From Massilia sp. Se16.2.3 (GTDB taxonomy: Bacteria; Pseudomonadota; Gammaproteobacteria; Burkholderiales; Burkholderiaceae_D), in assembly GCF_014171595.1 (NCBI RefSeq), contig NZ_CP050451.1, forward strand, positions 1 through 64,000: a stretch of DNA of 64,000 nucleotides, given 5' to 3'. Made by a program: the position numbers and the translations under genes. The notes under the pieces were generated by a model. It saw nothing but the letters and a program-made list of their open reading frames with translations. It made no database searches and was not told the DNA's origin. Below are positions 9,682 through 18,987 of the stretch, one piece after another; within the stretch, counting starts at the first letter, position 1, and each line of letters begins with the position of its first letter.

Positions 9682-10542
9682 ATGCGCGTTGTAAGCTGGA
9701 ACATTCATTGGGGCTGTGGGAAGGACGGGCGCATCCGCATCCACGCAATCATCGATGTCCTACGCAAGCTCAATCCGGACGTCATCTGCCTGCAGGAAGT
9801 GGCAGCGAATCACCCGGAACTCGAAGGCAGTGCCACCGCCAACCAGTTCAAGCAACTGGCCGGCGCCTTTGGCGGCTTCCACGCGATCGAGCACGCCCCC
9901 AGCGAAATCTACCGCAACAATGTTCCCCGCCTGTTCGGCAACCTGATCCTCTCGAAATACCGCATCACGCAAGTCCAGCGCCACATGCTGCCCTGGCCGG
10001 CCGACCCGGGCCGACCCGGCATGCCGCGCGGCGCCCTCGACGTCGTGCTCGACGCACCGGGCGCCAAGCTGCGCCTGGTCACCACCCACCTGGAGTACTA
10101 CTCGCCGCTGCAGCGCATGGCGCAGGTGCAGCGCCTGCGCGAATTGCACGCCGAAGCGAGCGCACGCGCACGCAGCTTCACCGTCCATCCCGAGTTGGAC
10201 GCCCCCTACCAGCTCGGCGAACGGCCTGCCGCGGCCATCTATTGCGGCGACTTCAACATGGCGCCGGGCGATGCCGATTACCAGGCGCTGGTGGCGCCAC
10301 TTCCGGACGGCGCGCCGGCACTGGTGGATGCCTGGACCGCCCGCCATCCCGACCACGCGCGCGCGCCAACCGCCGGGCTGCACGGCTACCCGTGGCCCGA
10401 AAAGCCTGACTGCTACGATTATTTTTTCGTGACGGAAGACCTGGCACGGCGCGTGGCCTCGGTCGAGGTGCAGCTGGAGACGGCGGCATCGGATCACCAG
10501 CCGGTCATCATGGAGCTCATTCCGGGAAGCAGCGCGGCGTAG
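9682..10542 (+). CDS. Endonuclease/exonuclease/phosphatase (EEP) family hydrolase
   Basis: This 286-residue protein has the EEP fold of DNase I, exonuclease III and sphingomyelinase-like enzymes. Motifs in order are MRVVSWNIHWGCG, DVICLQEVA (metal-binding Glu), RLVTTHLEYYS (catalytic His), AIYCGDFNMAPGDADY (catalytic Asp/Asn), and the final SDHQPV (catalytic Asp-His). There is no signal peptide, so it is cytosolic. The substrate, nucleic acid or phosphoester, cannot be assigned. GGAGG lies 6 bases before the start. The TAG stop at 10540-10542 lies inside the following repeat. A second EEP protein is encoded at 12898. Confidence 0.88.
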   Translation: MRVVSWNIHWGCGKDGRIRIHAIIDVLRKLNPDVICLQEVAANHPELEGSATANQFKQLAGAFGGFHAIEHAPSEIYRNNVPRLFGNLILSKYRITQVQRHMLPWPADPGRPGMPRGALDVVLDAPGAKLRLVTTHLEYYSPLQRMAQVQRLRELHAEASARARSFTVHPELDAPYQLGERPAAAIYCGDFNMAPGDADYQALVAPLPDGAPALVDAWTARHPDHARAPTAGLHGYPWPEKPDCYDYFFVTEDLARRVASVEVQLETAASDHQPVIMELIPGSSAA

Positions 10543-10764
10543 GGTAGGCGGCTCGACCCTGACTGGTGCGCCACGTCGTCTTGTGCGCCGCCTACGCGTT
10601 CAACCCATGTCCGCCACCACGCCGCCCTGCAAGAAGCCTGACGTAAAGTCGCAACATGGATGAGGCACAGGCAGGCGCCCGGTATTTCGCACGATGTTTG
10701 AACGCGTAGGCGGCGCCCCCGCCCTCACCGATCACGCGTTCCTAGCCTAGCCGCCTACCCTACG
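10538..10764. repeat. Dispersed inverted-repeat pair R2
   Basis: CGTAGGGTAGGCGGC near 10538 is mirrored by GCCGCCTACCCTACG ending at 10764, with inner elements GCCGCCTACGCGTTCAA and its inverse TTGAACGCGTAGGCGGC. This is the GTAGGCGGC subtype of the family. It fills the space between two convergent genes, overlapping the stop of the EEP gene and ending 4 bases from the stop of the DsbA-family gene. Confidence 0.85.
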
Positions 10765-10768
10765 CCAA

Positions 10769-11431
10769 TCACACCAGCGGCGTTTCGCCTTGCGCCGCAA
10801 TCTCGCGCAGCGCACGTTCGAACACCTCCGGCGGCTGCCCGCCCGAAATCAGGTGGCGCTGGTTGATGATCACCGCCGGGACCGAGCGGATGCCGGCGCG
10901 CTGGAAGAACAATTCCGTCTCGCGCACTTCGTCGGCGTATTCGCCGCTGTCGAGGATGCGTTGCGCTTCGGTGGTGTCCAGGCCCACCTGGCCGGCCACG
11001 CGCACCAGCAGCTCGCGCGAGCTCGGGTCTTCGCAGTGGGTGAAATAGGCTTCGAACAGGGCCAGTTTCAGCGCATGCTGGCGGCCCTGCCCTTCGGCCC
11101 AATGCAGCAGGCGGTGGGCGTCGAAGGTGTTGTAGATGCGGCCGCGGCGCGCCATGTCGAAGGAAAAACCAACCGCTTCGCCGCGCTGGCGAATCTGTTC
11201 GCGCGAGGCGATCTGCTGCTCGAGCGTGGCACCGTATTTTTCGCCGATGTGTTCGACGATGTCCTGGCCTTCGGGGCCCATGTCCGGGTTCAGCTCGAAG
11301 GGCTGGAAATGCAGCTCGGCGCTGACCTCGGGCGCCACGCGCTCGAGCGCCTGCTCCAGCGACTTGAGGCCGATCGCGCACCATGGGCACGACACGTCCG
11401 ACACGAAATCAATCCTCAGTTGCTTGCTCAC
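10769..11431 (-). CDS. DsbA-family oxidoreductase, FrnE-like
   Basis: This protein has about 220 residues and a thioredoxin-like fold with a helical insertion. The active-site motif CPWC occurs in FVSDVSCPWCAIGLKSLEQA. The helical segment HFQPFELNPDMGPEGQDIVEH and the cis-Pro region SVPAVIINQRHLISGGQPPE are characteristic of FrnE/2-hydroxychromene-isomerase-like proteins. No signal peptide is visible, so it is probably cytosolic, unlike periplasmic DsbA. A GTG start at 11431 is chosen because AGAAGGTGG lies about 10 bases upstream; the in-frame ATG at 11452 would add seven residues. The likely role is a disulfide oxidoreductase/isomerase; the partner is unknown. Confidence 0.87.
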   Translation of the reverse strand: MSKQLRIDFVSDVSCPWCAIGLKSLEQALERVAPEVSAELHFQPFELNPDMGPEGQDIVEHIGEKYGATLEQQIASREQIRQRGEAVGFSFDMARRGRIYNTFDAHRLLHWAEGQGRQHALKLALFEAYFTHCEDPSSRELLVRVAGQVGLDTTEAQRILDSGEYADEVRETELFFQRAGIRSVPAVIINQRHLISGGQPPEVFERALREIAAQGETPLV

Positions 11432-11520
11432 GGGGGCACCACCTTCTCTCATCAATGCCGGCGCACGGCGCGCTGGTTTTACGGGATATGGGGATGCTTG
11501 CGCAAGAATCAACAGCGAGG

Positions 11521-11657
11521 CGTAGGGTGGACGGCTGCACTGCTTACGAAGCGTCGAGGCGACTGGTGCGCCGTCCACGCGTTCAACCGTCCCATGAAAC
11601 CTCGCGACAGATCAGCCGATGGCTGAACGCGTGGACGGGGGACCCGCCCACCCTACG
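11521..11657. repeat. Dispersed inverted-repeat pair R3
   Basis: A CGTAGGGTGGACGGC arm at 11521 and an inverted CCGCCCACCCTACG arm ending at 11657 enclose GTCCACGCGTTCAACC and its inverse GGCTGAACGCGTGGAC. The unit sits between the divergent start of the FrnE-like gene and the stop of plsY, 13 bases from the latter. Confidence 0.82.
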
Positions 11658-11669
11658 TTCACGCCAACG

Positions 11670-12290
11670 TCATTTCTTCTTCGCCCCGCCCGCCTTGCTG
11701 CCGATCCGCGACTCCTTGCCGGCGATCAGGTTGCCGATATTCGTGCTGTGCCGATACAGCAGCAGCGAGCTCATGGCGACGACGGCGAACAGGATCTCGT
11801 CCACGCCGAACAGCAGGCCGTAGTAGAACGGCGCAAAGATGGCAGCGATCAGGGCGGCCAGCGAGGAATAGCGGAAGGCGTAGGCGACCACCAGCCAGGT
11901 CACCAGGGTCGCCAGGCCCAGCCAGACGTTCAGGCCGAGCAGCACGCCGAGGGCCGTCGCCACGCCCTTGCCGCCGACGAAGCGGAAGAACACGGGCCAC
12001 AGGTGACCGAGGAAGACGGCGATCGACACCAGGGCAATACCGCCGTCGTCAAGGCCGAAACGGGGGCCGAATGTCACCGCCAGCCAGACCGCCAGCCAGC
12101 CCTTGGCGCCGTCGCCGATCAGGGTGGCAATCGCCGCCTTCTTGCTGCCGCTGCGCAGCACATTGGTGGCGCCCGGGTTTTTCGAGCCGTAGGTGCGCGG
12201 GTCGGACAGGCCGAACAGGCGGCTCATCACGACGGCAAAGGAAATCGAGCCGATCAGGTAGGCGGCAACGACGGCGATCAGTGTGTTCAT
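11670..12290 (-). CDS. plsY: Acyl-phosphate glycerol-3-phosphate acyltransferase PlsY
   Basis: This 206-residue integral membrane protein has five or so hydrophobic helices. PlsY transfers the acyl group from acyl-phosphate to glycerol 3-phosphate, the first committed step of phospholipid synthesis, at the inner membrane. The three conserved motifs are visible: GSISFAVVMSRLFGLSDPR, GSKNPGATNVLR with KGWLAV following, and the glycine-rich FRFVGGKGVATALGVLLG. The C-terminal tail is basic (GSKAGGAKKK). The gene appears monocistronic, with repeat R3 just downstream and about 80 bases separating it from ybaK. Confidence 0.95.
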   Translation of the reverse strand: MNTLIAVVAAYLIGSISFAVVMSRLFGLSDPRTYGSKNPGATNVLRSGSKKAAIATLIGDGAKGWLAVWLAVTFGPRFGLDDGGIALVSIAVFLGHLWPVFFRFVGGKGVATALGVLLGLNVWLGLATLVTWLVVAYAFRYSSLAALIAAIFAPFYYGLLFGVDEILFAVVAMSSLLLYRHSTNIGNLIAGKESRIGSKAGGAKKK

Positions 12291-12367
12291 GGTGTCTCTC
12301 GTTATGTGTAGCTGGGTCCCGTTTGGCGGGCTCGTGAATATACACTAGCCTGTTGCCCTACGGCTAG

Positions 12368-12859
12368 TCAGTCAGCCAGCGCACATTGCACGGCTTTGGC
12401 ACCCAGAACGTCCGTCAACACGGCGGGCGCGATGCCGACCAGGTAGCCGCGGCGGCCGCCATTGATATAGATTTTTTCGAGCGCGAGGATGCTCGCCTCG
12501 ACGTAGACCGGCATCGCCTTGCGCGTGCCGAAAGGAGAGGTACCTCCGACCAGGTAGCCCGAATGGCGCTGCGCCACCTCCGGCTTGCAGGGCTTTACCT
12601 TCTTGCAGGGAATCTGGCGCGCCAGCTCCTTGGTCGACACCTTGCAGTCGCCGTGCATCAGCACGATCAGGGGCCGCGCCGCCTCGTCCTGCATGACCAG
12701 GGTCTTGACCACGTCGTGTTCGGCCACGCCCAGCGCGCGCGACGACACCGCCGTGCCGCCATGTTCTTCATAGTCATAAGGGTGCTCCGAGAAACCCACC
12801 CCATGCTTGCGCAGGAACCCGGTAGCGGGTGTCTCTGACACGTGCTCTTTCTTGGCCAT
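12368..12859 (-). CDS. ybaK: YbaK/EbsC-family aminoacyl-tRNA deacylase
   Basis: This protein has about 163 residues and the YbaK/ProX fold. Members hydrolyse Cys-tRNA(Pro) or related mischarged tRNAs in the cytosol. Diagnostic segments are VSSRALGVAEHDVVKTLVMQ, a core with LIVLMHGDCKVSTKELARQI, and the substrate-binding GYLVGGTSPFGTRKAMPVYV including the conserved GGTSPFG loop. The ATG at 12859 gives the usual start; a GTG six codons upstream is possible. Neither has a strong ribosome-binding site. It is divergent from the EEP gene at 12898, so the two share a promoter region of under 40 bases. Confidence 0.9.
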   Translation of the reverse strand: MAKKEHVSETPATGFLRKHGVGFSEHPYDYEEHGGTAVSSRALGVAEHDVVKTLVMQDEAARPLIVLMHGDCKVSTKELARQIPCKKVKPCKPEVAQRHSGYLVGGTSPFGTRKAMPVYVEASILALEKIYINGGRRGYLVGIAPAVLTDVLGAKAVQCALAD

Positions 12860-12897
12860 GCGTGATACGCTAAACACTGGAATAAAGGGTTTCTATT

Positions 12898-13872
12898 ATG
12901 CAGCAAGAAATACGCTTTGCCACCTTTAACGTGTGTAACCTGGCGCCGCCGGGCGTGAAGCTGTACGACAACCTGCTACCGACGACGCCCGCCGAATACG
13001 AGGCCAAGCTGAACTGGACGGCGCACCAGCTCGACCTGCTCGATGCCGACGTGATCGGCTTCCAGGAGATCTTTTCGCAAGCGACCCTGAAGGAAGTCCT
13101 GGCACGCACCAGGCGTTACCGCGAAGCATTCCACATCGGCTTCGATCCCGATCCGGCGGCCATGCGCCTGACGCCCAGCGTGGCGCTGGTGTCGCGCCTG
13201 CCGCTGGCCGCCCCGGCGATGCAGATGTTCGAATTCCCGCGTGGCATCGAGCTTCCCGTGGGCAGCCGCGACGCCGCCCGTTTCACCCGCGCGCCGCTGC
13301 ATGCCGTGATCGAACTCACGCCCGACGTGCGCGTCGACGTCGTCGTCGTGCACCTGAAGTCGCGCCGCCCCGACTACCGCACCGGCGACACCGGCGAAGA
13401 CCCGGACCCTGTACGCGCTCGCCTGCCTGCGCTCGCTGATCCGGCGCGGCACCGAGGCGGCCGCGCTGCGCGTGCTGCTGACCGAAATGGGCCGCGCCAA
13501 CCGCCGCCCGCGCGTGGTGCTGGGCGACTTCAACGACGTCGCCGACTCCGTCACCACCAGCATCGTGCTGGGGGCCGGTACCCCGCTGGCCGACCGCCTG
13601 TACGACGCCACCGGCGTGCAGCGCCGGCTCGACCATGCGCGCAACCCGGGCTTTCCAGCGTGCACGAAGGCCATTACTCGACCATCGACCACATCCTCGT
13701 TTCCGAGGAATTCAATGCCGCCCTGCCCAGCGCCATCGGCGAGGTGCTGGAAGTGCTCTACCTGAACGACCACCTCGACCTGGCCTTGCCGGAAGCCTCC
13801 GACCACGGCCAGGTGCTGGCGCGCATCCGCCTGTTCGACGAGGCACGCGGCCAGATGGACGCCGGCTTGTAG
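12898..13872 (+). CDS. Second EEP-family hydrolase; two compensating frame breaks
   Basis: This protein has about 325 residues and begins MQQEIRFATFNVCNLAPPG. It keeps the EEP motifs DVIGFQEIFSQ (Glu), VVVVHLKSRRPDYR (His), PRVVLGDFNDVAD (Asp/Asn) and EASDHGQVLARI (terminal Asp-His). The central part, including GDFND, is in a different frame. The frame leaves near the C3 run 13407-13409 (one base extra) and returns at the G3 run 13648-13650 (one base missing). Because the two errors compensate, an uncorrected reading gives a full-length protein with a nonsense middle, which would mislead automated annotation. No signal peptide is seen and the substrate is unknown. Confidence 0.83.
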   Translation: MQQEIRFATFNVCNLAPPGVKLYDNLLPTTPAEYEAKLNWTAHQLDLLDADVIGFQEIFSQATLKEVLARTRRYREAFHIGFDPDPAAMRLTPSVALVSRLPLAAPAMQMFEFPRGIELPVGSRDAARFTRAPLHAVIELTPDVRVDVVVVHLKSRRPDYRTGDTGEDPDPVRARLPALADPARHRGGRAARAADRNGPRQPPPARGAGRLQRRRRLRHHQHRAGGRYPAGRPPVRRHRRAAPARPCAQPGLSSVHEGHYSTIDHILVSEEFNAALPSAIGEVLEVLYLNDHLDLALPEASDHGQVLARIRLFDEARGQMDAGL

Positions 13873-14166
13873 CCCGTTTTTGGCGCCGCGCCGGCGCGCC
13901 TTCAACCCTGAGGCGCGGCGCCTTCGCGCGCCCGCCACCCTCGCGCACACGTCCTGATGAGCTGGCGCGGGCGGGCTGCGCGCCCGCGCTCCGTCCGCCT
14001 TTTCTGCACTTCAGCGTCCCGATTCCACTCTTTGTCGCATTCCGATGGCGGCAAGCCTTGTCAATTCATATAGTCCCACCATGCGCACGGGCTCCGCCTT
14101 GCTGGCAAGGTGGAGCACGCGCGCCCTCTCTTCCATCCTGCTCAAACAATACGAACAAGGGCTGCC
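13873..14166. other. GC-rich intergenic region before the RND operon; nothing assignable
   Basis: About 290 bases lie between the EEP gene and the RND adaptor. I see no supported reading frame, tRNA or clear promoter hexamers. The efflux operon promoter is presumably here, but no operator palindrome stood out. Confidence 0.4.
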
Positions 14167-15407
14167 ATGAAAATCGAAACCTTGCCGCTGGCTGCGGGTT
14201 CCTCCGCAAGCACCCCTCTTTCCACACGGCGCCGCTGGCGCAAGCCGGCCATTGCCCCGGTCGTGGTGGCCCTTGCCGGCGGCGGCTGGTTTGCGTTTGC
14301 CGGCGGCAAGCCGGCGCCCGCTGCTGTCAAGAAGGACGACAAGCCGACCGTTTTCGAACTGGCGCAGAACGACGTGGTGACGGTGGAAGCGCGCGAACTG
14401 GCGCAGCGCCTGCCACTGTCGGGTTCGCTCGCACCGCTGGCCCAGGCCACCGTCAAGTCGAAGGTGTCGGGCGTGGTGCTGGAAACAGGCGTGCGCGAAG
14501 GCATGAGCGTGACGGCGGGCCAGGTCATCGCGCGCCTGATTGATGCCGATGCGCGCGCCAGGGTCGCCCAGCAGCAGGCCATGCTCAAGGAAGCGAACGC
14601 GCGGCTGGCATTGGCAACGAAGAACGAAGCCAACAGCCGCGCCCTGCTCGACCAGAAATACATTTCGCAAAACTCCTTCGACACGACCCGCAACAGCGTC
14701 GAGCTGGCCCAGGCCGCGGTGGACGCCGCGCGTGCCCAGCTCGACCTGGCACGCATCGCGCTGAACGACACCGCGATCCGCGCGCCGCTGTCCGGCGTGG
14801 TCAGCAAGCGTTTCGTGCAAGCCGGCGAAAAACTGTCCCCGGACAGCCCGGTCATGAGCATCGTCGACCTCGAGCACCTGACGCTCGACGCCCGGTGCCG
14901 GCCTCCGACATCCCGCGCGTGCAGGTCGGCCAGGAAGTGCGCTTCCGCGTCGACGGCTTCGACAAGCGCGACTTCACCGGCAAGGTGGCGCGCATCAATC
15001 CTGCCACCGAGGCCGGCTCGCGCTCGATGCTGGTGTATATCAGCGTGGCCAATCCCGGCAACCTGCTGCGCGCCGGCATGTTCGCCAAGGGCGAGATCAC
15101 CACCGAGAAAACCGCCACGCGGCCGATCGTGCCGCTGGCCGCGCTGCGCAAGGATGGCGAGCGTGACGTGGTCTACCGCGTCGATGGCGGCAAGGTGGCG
15201 GTGCAACCGGTCCAGCTGGGCATGCGCAACGAGGACGATGGCCTGGCCGAGGTGACCGCCGGCCTGGACGCAGGCGCCGTGCTGCTGGCGGTGCCGCTCG
15301 ATGGCATCAAGCCGGGCAGTGCCGTGAAGCTGCCGGGAGCGTCAACCGGTGCCCCGGCGCCGGTGGAAGCGAATCGCGCCCCTTCTTCCCTTGCGAAGAA
15401 GGACTGA
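14167..15407 (+). CDS. RND efflux periplasmic adaptor (membrane fusion protein); one frame break
   Basis: This protein has about 413 residues. An N-terminal membrane anchor (PAIAPVVVALAGGGWFAFAG) is followed by the barrel-sandwich lipoyl half (SGSLAPLAQATVKSKVSGVV), an alpha-hairpin (residues about 135-210), the second lipoyl half (DTAIRAPLSGVVSKRFVQAG) and the beta-barrel domain (VQVGQEVRFRVDGFDKRDFT). The frame changes at the C3 run 14891-14893, where one base is missing (LDAPVPASDIP is the expected join). The stop at 15407 is 3 bases from the start of the RND pump, so the two are translationally linked. No outer-membrane channel gene follows, so the system probably uses a TolC-like protein encoded elsewhere. 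Confidence 0.9.
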
Positions 15408-15410
15408 GCC

Positions 15411-18400
15411 ATGTGGATCACCAAAGTCAGCATCCGCCACCCCGTCTTCGCCACCATGGTCATGGTCGGCCTGATGGTGCTCGGCCTGTTCTCGTACCGC
15501 ACGCTGGGCGTGGAGAGCATGCCGAACGTCGATATCCCCCATGCCTGGGTCGAGACCCGCTATCCCGGCGCCTCACCCGAGCAGGTCGAGAACGACGTCA
15601 CCCGGCCGATCGAGGAAGTCATCAACACGGTCAGCGGCATCAAGAACATCCGCAGCAACTCCTGGGAAGGCCGCAGCGGCGTGTCGGTCGAATTCCACAT
15701 CGCCACCAACATGGACAAGGCGATGCAGGACCTGCGCGACAAGGTGGCGCGCGTGCGTCCGACCTTCCCGAAGGAGGTCAAGGAACCCTTCCTGATCCGC
15801 GCCGACGGCGAGAACCAGCAGCCGGTGGTGCGCCTGTCGGTCACCTCGAACGGGCGTGATTTGCGCGCGTTGTCGACGCTGGCCGAGCAGGTGATCGTGA
15901 AACGCCTGCAGAGCGTGGCCGGCGTGGGCGAAGTGCGTACCGGGGGCATGGCCACGCGCCAGGTGCTGGTGAACGTCAAACCGGAGCAGCTGCGCAGCCA
16001 GAACATCGGCATCGACGAGGTACTGCGCGCGATCCAGGCCACGAATGCCAATCTGCCGGCCGGCAACCTGCAGTACGGCGCCGCCGAGCGCCTCGTGCGG
16101 GTGGAAGGCATGATGCGCGAGGCGCGCGAATTCAACAACATCATCGTGGCACGCCGCGCCAGCGGCCCGGTCTACCTGTCGCAGGTGGCCGACGTGGTCG
16201 ACGGCGAACGCGAAGAGACCTCGATCTCGCGCGTGAACGGCGTGCGCGCCGTCTCGCTCGACATCACCAAGGTGCAGGACGCCAATACCGTGCAGGTCGG
16301 CACCGGCATCATCAAGATGGTCGAGGAGCTGCGCAAGACCATGCCGGCCGACGTGAAATTCCGCGTGATGGACGACCAGTCGACCACGGTCCAGCAGCAG
16401 CTCGACAACGTCAAGCGCACCATCATCGAAGGCGCACTGCTAACGATGGTGATCGTCTTCCTGTTCCTGCACTCCTGGCGCAGCACGGTGATTACCGGCC
16501 TGACGCTGCCGATCTCGGTGCTCGCTTCCTTCATCGCGATGCGCTACTTCGGCTTCACGCTGAATTTCCTGACCCTGATGGCCCTTTCCTTGTGCATTGG
16601 CCTCCTGATCGATGACGCCATCGTCGTGCGCGAGAACATCGTGCGCCACCTGGGCATGGGCAAGAGCCACCTGCGCGCCGCCGAGGAAGGCACGAGCGAG
16701 ATCGGCCTGGCCGTGATGGCCACGACCTTCGCGATCGTCGCCGTGTTCGTGCCGATCGCCTTCATGGATGGCCTCATCGGCCGCTTCTTCCTGCAGTTCG
16801 GCGTGACCGTGGCCGTGGCGGTGCTGGTGTCGCTGTTCGTGAGCTTCACGCTCGACCCGATGCTGTCCTCGGTGTGGCCGGATCCGGTAAAGGACCGCTT
16901 CAAGTACGCCCCCTGGCTGGGACGCATCATGGCGAAGATCGAGGTCGGTATCGAGCACGTGCACGGCTGGTATGGCCAGGTGCTGGCGCTGGCCCTGCGC
17001 TGGCGCAAGACCACCCTGGCGCTGGCCTTCGGCATCTTCGCCGGCAGCCTGATGCTGGTGCCGATGATCGGCGGCGAGTTCGCCCCGAAAACCGACAACG
17101 GCTTCATCGAGATGCAGTTCAAGACCCCGGTCGGATCGAGCCTGGCCTACACCGACGGCAAGGTGAAGCAGGTGGAGGACGTGCTGCGCAGCTATCCGGA
17201 AATCGAGGCGATCAGCAGCAACATCGGCCAGGACGAAGGCCACAACAATGCCCATGTCATCCTGAAACTCACCGATGTGAAAAAGACGCACCGCCGTTCG
17301 CAGGAAGAGATGGAATCGGTGATTCGCGCACGCTTGTCCTCGATTGCGGGCATCACGATGTCGGTCGGTAACAAGCCGATCTTCATCGCGATTCTCGGCC
17401 GCGACGAGGCCAAGCTCGATGCGGTCGCTCACAAGCTGATGGACAAGATGCGGGCGATCAAGGGCGTGGCCGACCTTGAATACAGCCAGGAAGGCGCGAA
17501 TCCGGCGACCGTCATCAAGATCAACAATGAACTGGCAAGCGATCTCGGTTTGTCGGTGCAGCAGATCGGCGCGGCGCTGCGTCCTTTCGTCGGCGGCGAC
17601 CAGATCAGCCACTGGCTGGCACCGGACGGCCAGAACTATGAAGTCAACGTGCAGTTGCCGAGGAGTGGCCGCCAGAAGGTGGCGGATTTGGCCGACCTGT
17701 CGCTGGCCTCGAACAAGGTCGACGCCGCCGGCAACCCGATCATGGTGCCGCTGCGCCAGGTGGTCGAGTTCGTGCCTTCGTTCAGCCCGCAGGTGCTCAA
17801 GCGCCAGGCCCTGGAGCGCCGCGTGGCGATCTACGCCGGTGTGGAAGGCCGCCCGTCGGGCGACGTCAACAGCGACATCGACAAGGCGATGAAATCGATC
17901 GAACTGCCCGAAGGCGTGCGCTTCGACGTCGGCGGCGACGCCCAGCAGATGGCGGAAACGATGGCCAACTTCGGCTCGGCCATCGTCATTGCCATCATCT
18001 TCATCTACCTGGTGCTGGCCTCCCAGTTCGGCTCCTTCCTGCAGCCGATCGCCATCATGATGTCGCTGCCGATGTCGCTCATCGGCGTGCTGATTGCGCT
18101 CCTGGCGACGGGCACCACGCTGAACGTGTTCTCGGTGATCGGCGTGGTGATGCTGATGGGCCTGGTGACGAAGAACGCGATCCTGCTGGTGGACTTCGCC
18201 AACCACGGCCAGCGCGAGGGCAAAGCCCAGTTCGCGGCCATCCTGGAAGCGGGGCAAGTACGCCTGCGGCCGATCCTGATGACGACGCTGGCGATGATCT
18301 TCGGCATGCTGCCGATGGCGATCGGCGCCGGCGACGGCGGCGAAACCCAGGCACCGATGGGCCGCGCGGTGATCGGCGGCGTGATCACGTCAACCCTCTT

Positions 18401-18533
18401 GACGCTGGTAGTGGTGCCGGTGGCCTACAGCTACCTCGACAGCTTCGGCAAGCGCGCACGGCGCTGGTTTGCCAAGGGGCATGAGGAGGTGGGAAGCGAC
18501 ATCGCGCCGATCATGGCGAAAGAGTCGGCTTGA
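15411..18533 (+). CDS. RND-family efflux permease (AcrB/MexB-like, HAE1-type)
   Basis: At 1040 residues it has the standard AcrB-family length, intact. The N-terminus [20 protein letters not shown] is the first membrane helix; large periplasmic loops follow TM1 and TM7. [29 protein letters not shown] carries the paired acidic residues of TM4 used for proton translocation, and the second half holds [19 protein letters not shown]. It should form a homotrimer in the inner membrane and work with the adaptor encoded just upstream. The substrates (drugs, solvents, metals or others) cannot be told from sequence alone, though the absence of CzcA-type metal signatures favours hydrophobic compounds. 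Confidence 0.95.
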   Translation: MWITKVSIRHPVFATMVMVGLMVLGLFSYRTLGVESMPNVDIPHAWVETRYPGASPEQVENDVTRPIEEVINTVSGIKNIRSNSWEGRSGVSVEFHIATNMDKAMQDLRDKVARVRPTFPKEVKEPFLIRADGENQQPVVRLSVTSNGRDLRALSTLAEQVIVKRLQSVAGVGEVRTGGMATRQVLVNVKPEQLRSQNIGIDEVLRAIQATNANLPAGNLQYGAAERLVRVEGMMREAREFNNIIVARRASGPVYLSQVADVVDGEREETSISRVNGVRAVSLDITKVQDANTVQVGTGIIKMVEELRKTMPADVKFRVMDDQSTTVQQQLDNVKRTIIEGALLTMVIVFLFLHSWRSTVITGLTLPISVLASFIAMRYFGFTLNFLTLMALSLCIGLLIDDAIVVRENIVRHLGMGKSHLRAAEEGTSEIGLAVMATTFAIVAVFVPIAFMDGLIGRFFLQFGVTVAVAVLVSLFVSFTLDPMLSSVWPDPVKDRFKYAPWLGRIMAKIEVGIEHVHGWYGQVLALALRWRKTTLALAFGIFAGSLMLVPMIGGEFAPKTDNGFIEMQFKTPVGSSLAYTDGKVKQVEDVLRSYPEIEAISSNIGQDEGHNNAHVILKLTDVKKTHRRSQEEMESVIRARLSSIAGITMSVGNKPIFIAILGRDEAKLDAVAHKLMDKMRAIKGVADLEYSQEGANPATVIKINNELASDLGLSVQQIGAALRPFVGGDQISHWLAPDGQNYEVNVQLPRSGRQKVADLADLSLASNKVDAAGNPIMVPLRQVVEFVPSFSPQVLKRQALERRVAIYAGVEGRPSGDVNSDIDKAMKSIELPEGVRFDVGGDAQQMAETMANFGSAIVIAIIFIYLVLASQFGSFLQPIAIMMSLPMSLIGVLIALLATGTTLNVFSVIGVVMLMGLVTKNAILLVDFANHGQREGKAQFAAILEAGQVRLRPILMTTLAMIFGMLPMAIGAGDGGETQAPMGRAVIGGVITSTLLTLVVVPVAYSYLDSFGKRARRWFAKGHEEVGSDIAPIMAKESA

Positions 18534-18727
18534 CGTAGGGTGGGCGCCCCGTGCCCACGCCGAACGCGCCGCAGTGTTGGCTTCCTTCGAAGCGAACACT
18601 GCGGCGCGTTATCGTCATTCAGAACGTAGGGTGGGCACTGTCGCCGCAGTGCATGCTTGAGCTGAACGCGTAGGCGGCGCGGAGGCCGCAGGACCGCACC
18701 GCGCCCGGTGTAGCCGCCTACCCTACG
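18534..18727. repeat. Dispersed inverted-repeat cluster R4 with a perfect 16-bp hairpin
   Basis: CGTAGGGTGGGC arms occur at 18534 and near 18625, and an inverted CCGCCTACCCTACGG closes the cluster at 18727. Within it, AACGCGCCGCAGTGTT (18563-18578) and its exact reverse complement (18595-18610) form a 16-bp stem with a 16-base loop. The cluster starts at the base after the RND permease stop and its far end supplies the TAG stop of the small gene at 18723-18917. Confidence 0.85.
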
Positions 18728-18917
18728 GCGTTTGCGTCTCCTGCGCATCCGCACTCACCTCGGCCTCGTCCTCGTCCCCTCCCTCTTCACCCTGCTCTAC
18801 GCCAGCCCCCTGCGGATTGTTTTTTGCTTCCGCCTTGCGCCTGGCTTTTTCTTCCGCCTTGCGTTTCTTTTCCAGTTCCCGTTGCCGCTTCTCGTACGAA
18901 AAGTTGGTTTTGGCCAT
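18723..18917 (-). CDS. Small charged protein, conserved-hypothetical type
   Basis: This 64-residue protein starts MAKTNFSYEKRQRELEKKRK, with a highly basic, probably helical first half and an acidic second half (GEEGGDEDEAEV). I recognise short proteins with this start as common in betaproteobacteria, but no function is known to me. The start ATG 18917 is preceded by AAGAGGTAATC, an acceptable ribosome-binding site. The stop codon lies within repeat R4, so the last residues may have been altered by repeat insertion. Confidence 0.65.
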   Translation of the reverse strand: MAKTNFSYEKRQRELEKKRKAEEKARRKAEAKNNPQGAGVEQGEEGGDEDEAEVSADAQETQTP

Positions 18918-18987
18918 GATTACCTCTTGTGACTTGAAAGGAGTAGTGCGCGACTATTATGCGCCAGTTAAGCTTGCGGCATTTGAA

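Noticed and set aside
16440..18257. Open frame of 605 codons antisense to the RND permease
   Set aside because: The permease is intact with all family motifs; the antisense frame is a His/Arg-rich shadow.
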